This document shows positions 1 to 5,971 of a stretch of DNA of 6,990 nucleotides, one piece after another (position 1 is the stretch's first letter; each line of letters begins with the position of its first letter). The notes under the pieces are model-generated. The model did no database searches. It worked only from the letters and a program-made list of their open reading frames with translations, and had not been told where the DNA came from. The stretch is taken from assembly GCA_030377945.1 (NCBI GenBank), contig JAUCGD010000167.1, forward strand, positions 1 through 6,990. The letters are read 5' to 3'. This DNA is from Desulfobacterales bacterium HSG17 (GTDB taxonomy: Bacteria > Desulfobacterota > Desulfobacteria > Desulfobacterales > Desulfococcaceae). The translations under genes were made by a program, and so were the position numbers.

Positions 1-474
1 AATATTAACGGCAAAGACCACGAACTAATGGTACTGCCCCATGATACGCTCCTCGAAACTTTGCGGGATGAACTTGATCTTACAGGATCAAAGGAGAGCT
101 GTGGAGAAGGAATCTGCGGTTCATGTACAATTCAGATGGATGGCAAACCTGTCCGCTCCTGTTTAACTCTTGCCATGGAAGCACAGGGCACTAAAATTAA
201 AACTGTGGAGGGACTTGCAATGGGTGATGACTTATCAGATCTCCAGCAATCCTTTATTGATCACGGCGCAGTGCAGTGTGGGTTCTGCACTTCTGGCATG
301 CTCATGTCTGCCGATGCCCTGCTAAATGAGACTTCAGACCCGGATCGGACAACCATACAAAAGGCGCTTTCCGGTAATATCTGCAGATGCACTGGATATT
401 CAAAAATAGTTGAAGCTGTTGCCCATTCGGGCAGACCTGAAAAATCCTGTCCAGATTGTCAAACAAAGGAGTAA
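1..474 (+). CDS. Molybdenum hydroxylase small subunit, two [2Fe-2S] clusters (5'-truncated)
   Basis: This is the iron-sulfur electron-transfer subunit of a xanthine dehydrogenase-family enzyme. It passes electrons from the molybdenum site to FAD or an external acceptor, probably in the cytoplasm. The reading frame is open to the left edge and already shows the family's N-terminal INGK segment before the first internal ATG at base 28, so the true start lies upstream and roughly 5-10 residues are missing. Counting codons from base 1, the plant-ferredoxin-type cluster uses Cys34, Cys39, Cys42 and Cys54. The second, helical cluster domain uses Cys93 and Cys96 (CGFC) and Cys128 and Cys130 (CRC). 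All eight ligands are present. The visible length (157 codons) fits the usual ~160 residues. After the conserved core there is a short tail with an additional CPDC pair (Cys150, Cys153), which is not one of the eight ligands. The stop is 3 bases before the large-subunit ATG, so the two are almost certainly co-translated. Family assignment is firm; the substrate cannot be told from this subunit. Confidence 0.95.
   Translation, partial: NINGKDHELMVLPHDTLLETLRDELDLTGSKESCGEGICGSCTIQMDGKPVRSCLTLAMEAQGTKIKTVEGLAMGDDLSDLQQSFIDHGAVQCGFCTSGMLMSADALLNETSDPDRTTIQKALSGNICRCTGYSKIVEAVAHSGRPEKSCPDCQTKE
466..471 (+). promoter_or_regulatory. Ribosome binding site of the Mo large subunit
   Basis: AAGGAG lies 6 bases before the ATG at 478 and sits inside the last two sense codons of the small-subunit gene. 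It fixes the large-subunit start and indicates coupled translation of the two subunits. Confidence 0.8.
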
Positions 475-477
475 ATT

Positions 478-2751
478 ATGCCTAATTACAATATTATCGG
501 AAAAAGAATGCCAAGAGTTGATTCCCGGGCAAAGGTCATGGGAAAAGTCAGGTTTTCAGCTGATATAAAACTCCATGGAATGTTAGTGGGAAAAATCAAA
601 AGAAGTCCCTATGCCCATGCCCGTATTCTCAATATTGATACTTCAAAAGCCCTTGCTCTGCCTGGTGTAAAAGCTGTTGTAACTGGCAATGATACTGAAG
701 GGGTAAAATGGGGGGTTTTTGGTTATACCCGGGATCAGCAGTTTATCCAGACTGACAAGGCAAGATATATTGGAGACGAAGTTGCAGGTGTTGCTGCTGT
801 TGATGAAGATACAGCTTTAAAAGCTCTTGATCTTATTGAAGTTGAATATGAACAGCTACCCGCTGTATTTGAACCCATGGATGCCATGGCATCTGACAGT
901 GAACTAATCCACAAAGATTTCCCAAATAATATCAATATCCATGTCAATATTGAAACCGGCGAAGTGGATGAAAACTTTGAAAAAGCTTATTATGTACGAG
1001 AAGATACTTTTACAGCACCGGAAGAGTCATATTTCCAGGCCGAACCCTATGCTGTAGTTGCAAGGTTTGATGAAGATGAATGCCTCGAAGTGTGGTGCCC
1101 CAATGGCGGACCCCATATGAAATCCAAACCACTTTCCAACTCTTTTAAACTCCCACTTCATAAAGTTAAAATCAAAAAGGTTGCAATTGGCGGAGCATTT
1201 GGAGGAAGATCTGAAATATGCCCTGCTGATTATATCTGTGCTTTGCTTGCCAAAAAAACCAGCGCTCCTGTAAAGATAGTCTTTACAAGGGAAGAAAACA
1301 CCATTGGTACACGCCAGGGGCATGCCATGATCACCACCCATAAAACAGGGGTGGATAAAGAAGGAAGAGTCCTTGCAAGGGAAACCACCTGCTATATGGA
1401 TGGCGGTGCTTACTCTTCCACAGGTCCTATTGCCACAACTGTCCCCTTTCTTTCCATGGAACAGGCATACAGAATGGAAAGTGTCCGCTATAACGGCTAC
1501 AGGGTATATACCAACAAACCCATCCGTGGAATGATAAGAATTCATGGGCGTGGTTTTGCATGTGGTCTTGATACCCAGCTTGACATGATTGCAGAACATC
1601 TTGGTATTGATCCTGTGGAGATGAGATTAAGAAACTCAAGGCAGCCCGGAGAATATACCAACACTAAATCTCTTGTCGGTTCCTGCGCCATGGATGAAAC
1701 CATTCACAAGGCAGTTGAAAAATCAGGTTTTAAGAAAAAATGGGGCAAGCTTCCACCATTTCATGGTATTGGTATCGGAACCAATTCTGTCCAGACCGGT
1801 TTTCCCATGGGTATAAGAGGAGGTTCTCAGAGTTTTATAAAATTCAATGAGGATGGAGAAGCCACAGTTATGACTGGTGTTGTGGATAATGGTCAGGGCA
1901 ATGATAATATGGTTGTCCAAATTGCAGCTCAGGAATTAGGGCTGCTTCCAGAAGACATTCATCTTGTTTCAGCAGATACGGAAACAACATCATCTGATCC
2001 TGGCTCATATTCCCAGGTATCAACCTTTGTAGGTGGCCAGGCTGTTAAAAATGCTGCTGCAAACTGCAAGAAAAAACTTTTTGATGTAGCAGCCAAAGTA
2101 TTAAAAGTTGAGCCTGATACACTTGAGGCAAAAAATCGTCTTATCTATGTTAAAGATGATCCTGCAAAATCCATTCCCATTAAAAAAGTGGTTCGAATCA
2201 GTCTTTTAAACTTTAATTCTGTTAATGCAGAAGGCGGTTACTGGCCAAAAGTTGACATGAAACGGGAATGGGTATCCAACCCATACGGTCAGATGTGTGA
2301 AGCCTTCTCTTTTGGAACCACCATTGTTGAAGTCAAGGTTGACCCTGACACTGGAGAGGTTGAAGTGCTTGAAGCCACTGCATGCCAGGATGTGGGGAAA
2401 GCCCTTAATCCACTTGTTCTTGAAGGTCAGTTTGAAGGTTCTATTGCCATGGGAGGTCAGGGAGGAATGCTCACTGAATACCATGAGTGGCATGAAGGCA
2501 GATGTGTAAATCCAACCATGCTGGATTATAAACTGCCCCTTGCCTGTGATATGCCCAAAATAAATAATATAATTGTAGAGTCAATTGAACCAAAGGGCCC
2601 TTACGGTGCAAAAGAGGCTGCCATGTCTATTTCCATGTCAGCTGCTCAAGGCTACAGTGCAGCTGTGAGCAATGCAATCGGTGTTTATATGGATTCTTTT
2701 CCCCTGACTCCGGATAAGATTCTTGAAGCCATTAAAAATAAAAAAAATTAA
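478..2751 (+). CDS. Molybdopterin-binding large subunit, xanthine dehydrogenase / 4-hydroxybenzoyl-CoA reductase superfamily
   Basis: This is the catalytic subunit that binds the molybdopterin cytosine dinucleotide cofactor. At 757 residues it is full length for the family. An N-terminal hammerhead domain (about residues 10-125) is followed by two Mo-cofactor domains (about 150-390 and 410-690). Visible motifs are GGAFGGRSE at 238-246 and NGQGN around 471-475, both cofactor-binding. GGAFGGRSE and GPYGAKE (707-713) resemble the 4-hydroxybenzoyl-CoA reductase branch more than true xanthine dehydrogenases. Several usually conserved sites differ. The catalytic glutamate of GVGE / KEASE-type motifs falls on Met716. 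The RGxG-PQ substrate loop reads RIHGRGFACG (354-363). The usual SSR triplet after GSY reads SQV (512-514). The set could mean a new substrate, a non-hydroxylating reaction, or reduced activity. The downstream YqeB-like gene suggests a selenium-containing active site. The superfamily is certain; the reaction is unknown, and automatic labels such as xanthine dehydrogenase should not be taken literally. Confidence 0.95.
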   Translation: MPNYNIIGKRMPRVDSRAKVMGKVRFSADIKLHGMLVGKIKRSPYAHARILNIDTSKALALPGVKAVVTGNDTEGVKWGVFGYTRDQQFIQTDKARYIGDEVAGVAAVDEDTALKALDLIEVEYEQLPAVFEPMDAMASDSELIHKDFPNNINIHVNIETGEVDENFEKAYYVREDTFTAPEESYFQAEPYAVVARFDEDECLEVWCPNGGPHMKSKPLSNSFKLPLHKVKIKKVAIGGAFGGRSEICPADYICALLAKKTSAPVKIVFTREENTIGTRQGHAMITTHKTGVDKEGRVLARETTCYMDGGAYSSTGPIATTVPFLSMEQAYRMESVRYNGYRVYTNKPIRGMIRIHGRGFACGLDTQLDMIAEHLGIDPVEMRLRNSRQPGEYTNTKSLVGSCAMDETIHKAVEKSGFKKKWGKLPPFHGIGIGTNSVQTGFPMGIRGGSQSFIKFNEDGEATVMTGVVDNGQGNDNMVVQIAAQELGLLPEDIHLVSADTETTSSDPGSYSQVSTFVGGQAVKNAAANCKKKLFDVAAKVLKVEPDTLEAKNRLIYVKDDPAKSIPIKKVVRISLLNFNSVNAEGGYWPKVDMKREWVSNPYGQMCEAFSFGTTIVEVKVDPDTGEVEVLEATACQDVGKALNPLVLEGQFEGSIAMGGQGGMLTEYHEWHEGRCVNPTMLDYKLPLACDMPKINNIIVESIEPKGPYGAKEAAMSISMSAAQGYSAAVSNAIGVYMDSFPLTPDKILEAIKNKKN

Positions 2752-2756
2752 AAAAT

Positions 2757-3566
2757 ATGGATATAAAAATAAATGAACTGATTATTGGTATAAAAGGCGC
2801 AGGAGAAATTGCTTCAGGTATTGCATACCGTCTTTTTCAATCCAATATTAAAAATATCTTTATGATGGAGACAAAAAATCCCCTTGCTGTCAGAAGGCAG
2901 GTCTCTTTTTGTGAAACAGTACATGATGGTAAGATCATTGTCGAGGGAGTTGAGGCAAAAAAAATTATATCCTCTGGTAAAATACACAATACCTGGAAAG
3001 AAAACAAAATCCCTGTCATTGTAGATCCTGACTGGAATTGCATAAAAACAATTAAACCCCATGTGGTGATAGATGCCATTATTGCAAAAAAAAATATTGG
3101 GACCAGTCTGTCTGAAGCTCCTGTCGTTATTGGTCTTGGTCCAGGTTTTGAAGCAGGCATTGATGTTCACATTGCAATTGAAACAAACAGAGGACATAAC
3201 CTTGGACGAGTCATTTTAAATGGTTGTCCTGAGCCAAACACTGGAATTCCCGGCTCCTCCAACGGTTTTACCCATGAAAGGGTTCTAAGAGCCCCTTGTG
3301 CCGGGATATTTAATTCTGATCTAATTATAGGCGCAACAGTCAAAAAAGAGCAGGTTGTTGGACATGTTGATGGACAAGATGTAATAGCACAAATTGACGG
3401 TGTTTTAAGGGGTCAGATTAGAAACAATACAAAAGTTAGTGACAAACTTAAAATAGGAGATATTGATCCAAGAGGGGAAAAAATATATTGCACCACCATC
3501 TCGGAAAAAGCCCGTGCCATTGGAGGCAGTGTGCTTGAGGCTGTTTTACAAAAATATAATCAGTAA
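2757..3566 (+). CDS. yqeB: YqeB/EF2563-type selenium-dependent molybdenum hydroxylase accessory protein
   Basis: This protein resembles the EF2563/YqeB family, which occurs with selenium-dependent molybdenum hydroxylases and is thought to help install or mature the Se-containing Mo site. The exact biochemical step is not established. Seen in the sequence: an N-terminal glycine-rich nucleotide-binding-like turn, IKGAGEIASG (12-21); the family signature AVRRQVSF (44-51); a DAIIAKKNIGT segment; GLGPGF (126-131); and IETNRGHNLGRVI shortly after. The C-terminal third carries a small beta-rich, biotinyl-like stretch. The length of 269 residues is usual for the family, and no signal peptide or membrane segment is visible. 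The gene starts 5 bases after the large-subunit stop. No Shine-Dalgarno motif precedes the ATG, only an A/T-rich run, so translation probably depends on ribosomes finishing the upstream gene. Its position directly behind the Mo subunits argues that it serves this enzyme. The family call is strong; the symbol is by analogy to E. coli. Confidence 0.88.
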   Translation: MDIKINELIIGIKGAGEIASGIAYRLFQSNIKNIFMMETKNPLAVRRQVSFCETVHDGKIIVEGVEAKKIISSGKIHNTWKENKIPVIVDPDWNCIKTIKPHVVIDAIIAKKNIGTSLSEAPVVIGLGPGFEAGIDVHIAIETNRGHNLGRVILNGCPEPNTGIPGSSNGFTHERVLRAPCAGIFNSDLIIGATVKKEQVVGHVDGQDVIAQIDGVLRGQIRNNTKVSDKLKIGDIDPRGEKIYCTTISEKARAIGGSVLEAVLQKYNQ

Positions 3567-3571
3567 AAGGA
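3565..3571 (+). promoter_or_regulatory. Ribosome binding site of the thiolase gene
   Basis: AAAAGGA overlaps the stop codon of the yqeB-like gene and lies 7 bases before the ATG at 3579. It supports this start over later in-frame ATGs. Confidence 0.65.
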
Positions 3572-3578
3572 TAAAAAT

Positions 3579-4772
3579 ATGTTTACAAAAGCCTATATCC
3601 CGTACAAAGGATATTATTCAAGTCCATTTTCCAAATGGCAGGGAAGTTTTGCAAATGAACACTCCATTGTTTTTGGCTCTAAAACGGCAAAAACCTGGCT
3701 TGCATCAAGGGACATAAGCCCTGATATTTTTGATTACCTGATCCTTGGCGTAACAGTTGGCCAGCCTCATATTTTTTATGGAGGGCCATGGACATCAGCC
3801 TTGATAGGTGCACAAAACATCCCTGGTATGATGGTCAGTCAGGCATGTTCTACTTCCACCACAGCAGTATTCCAGGCAGCCATGGGTGTTGAAACAGGCA
3901 GTTTTGAAAATGTATTTACACTTATGACAGATAAATGTTCCAACGGCCCGCATACGATATGGCCCAACCCACAGGGACCCGGCGGTCAGGTGATTTCAGA
4001 GAACTGGGTCATGGATCAGTTCAACAATGATCCCTGGGCAAAAAATGCAATGATTCAAACTGCTGAAAATGTAGCAAAAGAGACTGGAGTTACAAGAGAA
4101 CAATGCGATGAGCTTGCCTTGAGAAGAGCTGAGCAATATGCAAATGCTCTTGCAAATGATAAAGCCTTTCAAAAAAAATATATGTTCCCGGTTTCCATAC
4201 AGATTTCAAGGAAAAAATCCATTGAAATCAAGACAGATGAAGGAATTATGCCAACAACGAAAGATGGGCTTGCAAACTTGAGACCGGTTCTGCCAGACGG
4301 CGCCCATACCTTTGGTTCCCAAACCCATCCCGCAGATGGTAATTGTGCCTTGATTGTGACAACAAAGCAAAAAGCAGCAGATTTGAGCTTTGACAGCGCA
4401 AAAGATGCTCAAATTATTTCATATGGCTTTTCAAGGGCAAAAAAAGGATTCATGGCAATGGCTGTTGTGCCGGCAGCCAGGATGGCACTGGATAAAGCGG
4501 GTATATCCTTAAATGATGTAAAAGTAATTAAAACCCACAATCCTTTTGCTGCCAATGATATTTATCTTGCAGATCAGATGAACATTGATGTCAACAGTTT
4601 CAATAATTTTGGATCTTCACTCATCTTTGGTCATCCCCAGGCTCCAACAGCAGGCAGGCTTATCATTGAAGGAATTGAAGAGCTTGCAGATCTGGGCGGT
4701 GGTTACATGCTTTTTACAGGGTGCGCCGCAGGCGATACAGGAGCTGCTTTAATATTGAAAATAGACGCTTAA
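3579..4772 (+). CDS. Thiolase-family protein (3-ketoacyl-CoA thiolase / acyltransferase-like)
   Basis: Thiolases either cleave 3-ketoacyl-CoA with free CoA or form it by Claisen condensation; in a catabolic operon cleavage is the likelier direction. At 397 residues the protein is full length, and the three catalytic residues sit almost exactly where family numbering predicts. They are the acyl-accepting Cys90 in QACSTS, His352 in the GHPQAPTAGR motif, and Cys382 in GCAAGDTG. The fourth active-site loop, NEAF in most thiolases, reads HNPF (320-323). A histidine there recalls the HDCF loop of SCP2-type thiolases and suggests that this is not an ordinary acetoacetyl-CoA thiolase. There is no targeting signal or membrane segment, so it is a cytoplasmic enzyme. 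The gene begins 12 bases after the yqeB-like stop and continues the operon; there is no partner subunit gene next to it. Catalytic competence looks intact; the substrate is unknown, and a condensing role cannot be excluded. Confidence 0.9.
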   Translation: MFTKAYIPYKGYYSSPFSKWQGSFANEHSIVFGSKTAKTWLASRDISPDIFDYLILGVTVGQPHIFYGGPWTSALIGAQNIPGMMVSQACSTSTTAVFQAAMGVETGSFENVFTLMTDKCSNGPHTIWPNPQGPGGQVISENWVMDQFNNDPWAKNAMIQTAENVAKETGVTREQCDELALRRAEQYANALANDKAFQKKYMFPVSIQISRKKSIEIKTDEGIMPTTKDGLANLRPVLPDGAHTFGSQTHPADGNCALIVTTKQKAADLSFDSAKDAQIISYGFSRAKKGFMAMAVVPAARMALDKAGISLNDVKVIKTHNPFAANDIYLADQMNIDVNSFNNFGSSLIFGHPQAPTAGRLIIEGIEELADLGGGYMLFTGCAAGDTGAALILKIDA

Positions 4773-4792
4773 TTTTAAAATTGATCATATAA

Positions 4793-4799
4793 GAGGAGA
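4793..4799 (+). promoter_or_regulatory. Strong ribosome binding site of the saccharopine-dehydrogenase-like gene
   Basis: GAGGAGA lies 7 bases before the ATG at 4807, inside the 34-base gap that is the longest in the window. It is the best Shine-Dalgarno match here and sets the start. I see no terminator hairpin with a T run in the gap. Confidence 0.75.
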
Positions 4800-4806
4800 A
4801 ACAAAG

Positions 4807-5952
4807 ATGCGTGCATTAATTATCGGTGGTGTTGGCGGAATGGGACAAGGAGTTGCAAAATATCTGGTGTGGGACAAAAGGGTAACAGATGTTATTCTGG
4901 CAGATCTCTACCCGGACCCGGAACGCTTGACGCCCAAATTAAGGGAAAATAAAAAAACCACCCTTATAAAAATGGATGTCATGGAGCATGATGCCATGGT
5001 AGCAGCCTTTAAAAAGGTTGACATAGTTATTAATACGGCAGGTCCTTTTTATAAAACCGCCGTACCGGTTGCCAGAGCTGCTGTTGAAGCAAAGGTTAAT
5101 TACATTGACATCTGTGATGACTATGAAGGCACAGAGATCCTTTTTAATTCTGATATCGATAAGCTGGCAAAAGAAGCCGGCATTACCATTCTTACCGGTA
5201 TGGGATCTGATCCCGGAACAAACAATATATTGGTAAAATGGTATGCGGACAAACTGGATACGGTTGATGAAGTCTATCTTTACTGGGTGGTCAGCATTGC
5301 AGAACTGGCTGGTGCTGCATGGGACCACAGCCTGCATATGACGCTTGGCCAGGTACCCCAGTATATTGATGGAAAAATTGTTCAGGTAAAAGGCGGCACT
5401 GACATGGTATCAGAACAGTTTCTTGAGCCCCTTGGCGAATGTCGTGTTCGTTATGTCGGTCATCCCCAGCCCTTAACGCTTCCCAAATACATCAAGGGTG
5501 TAAAAAATGTTATCATCAAAGGCGCCCTTATCCCCCACTGGGTAGATGAAATGATTGCCGAGCAAAAGGCCACTGGATTTTTAGGTACGGATCCCGTTGA
5601 CCTTAAGGGCACAAAAGTTACCCCATACGACCTGGCATTGGAGCTGTGGAAAAAAAACATTATTAAAGACCGTGATAACGGACCCCAGTCTTCTGGCCTC
5701 AAGGTTATTGTGAAGGGTAAAAGAGATGGCAAAAAAGTGACTTATACTGCTGATATGGCTGGCAGAATGGCGCCAGGAACAGGTCTCCCCGCTGCCATGG
5801 CAGCACTGATGTTTGCTGACGGTGCTGTTAAAGAAAAGGGTGTTGTGGCACCTGAAGGCTGCATAGATCCTGAAATTTTTATTAAAGCCTTTATTGGCAA
5901 AGGTGCCAAAATCCATCAATCGGAAAAAATTGAAAATATAATGGATCTTTAG
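4807..5952 (+). CDS. Saccharopine dehydrogenase-family NAD(P)-dependent oxidoreductase
   Basis: This protein belongs to the saccharopine dehydrogenase/reductase superfamily, whose members oxidise or reduce amino/imino acid links with NAD(P). The N-terminal Rossmann fold starts at once, with LIIGGVGGMG (4-13) as the dinucleotide turn. It is followed by an acidic strand end (ILADLYPD) and the IVINTAGPF segment that closes the cofactor site. YIDICDD (99-105) and GMGSDPGTNN (131-140) match the conserved positions that lead into the substrate domain (about 140-350). The length of 381 residues fits the single-domain bacterial members. No signal peptide or transmembrane helix is seen. The gene lies between a thiolase and a PLP aminotransferase, which suggests a role on an amino-bearing intermediate rather than in lysine biosynthesis; no other lysine pathway gene is in the window. 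The true substrate could be an amino acid, an opine-like adduct or a polyamine-like compound. The family is well supported; the reaction is unknown. Confidence 0.88.
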   Translation: MRALIIGGVGGMGQGVAKYLVWDKRVTDVILADLYPDPERLTPKLRENKKTTLIKMDVMEHDAMVAAFKKVDIVINTAGPFYKTAVPVARAAVEAKVNYIDICDDYEGTEILFNSDIDKLAKEAGITILTGMGSDPGTNNILVKWYADKLDTVDEVYLYWVVSIAELAGAAWDHSLHMTLGQVPQYIDGKIVQVKGGTDMVSEQFLEPLGECRVRYVGHPQPLTLPKYIKGVKNVIIKGALIPHWVDEMIAEQKATGFLGTDPVDLKGTKVTPYDLALELWKKNIIKDRDNGPQSSGLKVIVKGKRDGKKVTYTADMAGRMAPGTGLPAAMAALMFADGAVKEKGVVAPEGCIDPEIFIKAFIGKGAKIHQSEKIENIMDL

Positions 5953-5957
5953 TTCTT

Positions 5958-5963
5958 AGGAGA
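5958..5963 (+). promoter_or_regulatory. Ribosome binding site of the aminotransferase gene
   Basis: AGGAGA lies 8 bases before the ATG at 5972. It decides the start of a gene that has no stop codon inside the window. Confidence 0.75.
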
Positions 5964-5971
5964 ACAAAAAA

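Noticed and set aside
1027..1599. Long open frame of 190 codons on the minus strand inside the Mo large-subunit gene
   Set aside because: It lies antisense to a strongly supported gene, has no recognisable domain or ribosome binding site, and its Cys/Phe/His-rich composition is typical of reverse-complement shadow frames.
478..2751. Labelling the large subunit as xanthine dehydrogenase
   Set aside because: Motifs lean to the 4-hydroxybenzoyl-CoA reductase branch and key active-site residues differ, so a specific substrate name is not supported.
2814..3197. Minus-strand frames opposite the yqeB-like gene
   Set aside because: Two overlapping frames with no family resemblance; the + strand has conserved motifs across the same bases.
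4771..4782. 12-base palindrome AATTTTAAAATT after the thiolase stop
   Set aside because: Pure A/T, no loop and no following T run; too weak for a terminator and likely by chance in an AT-rich gap.
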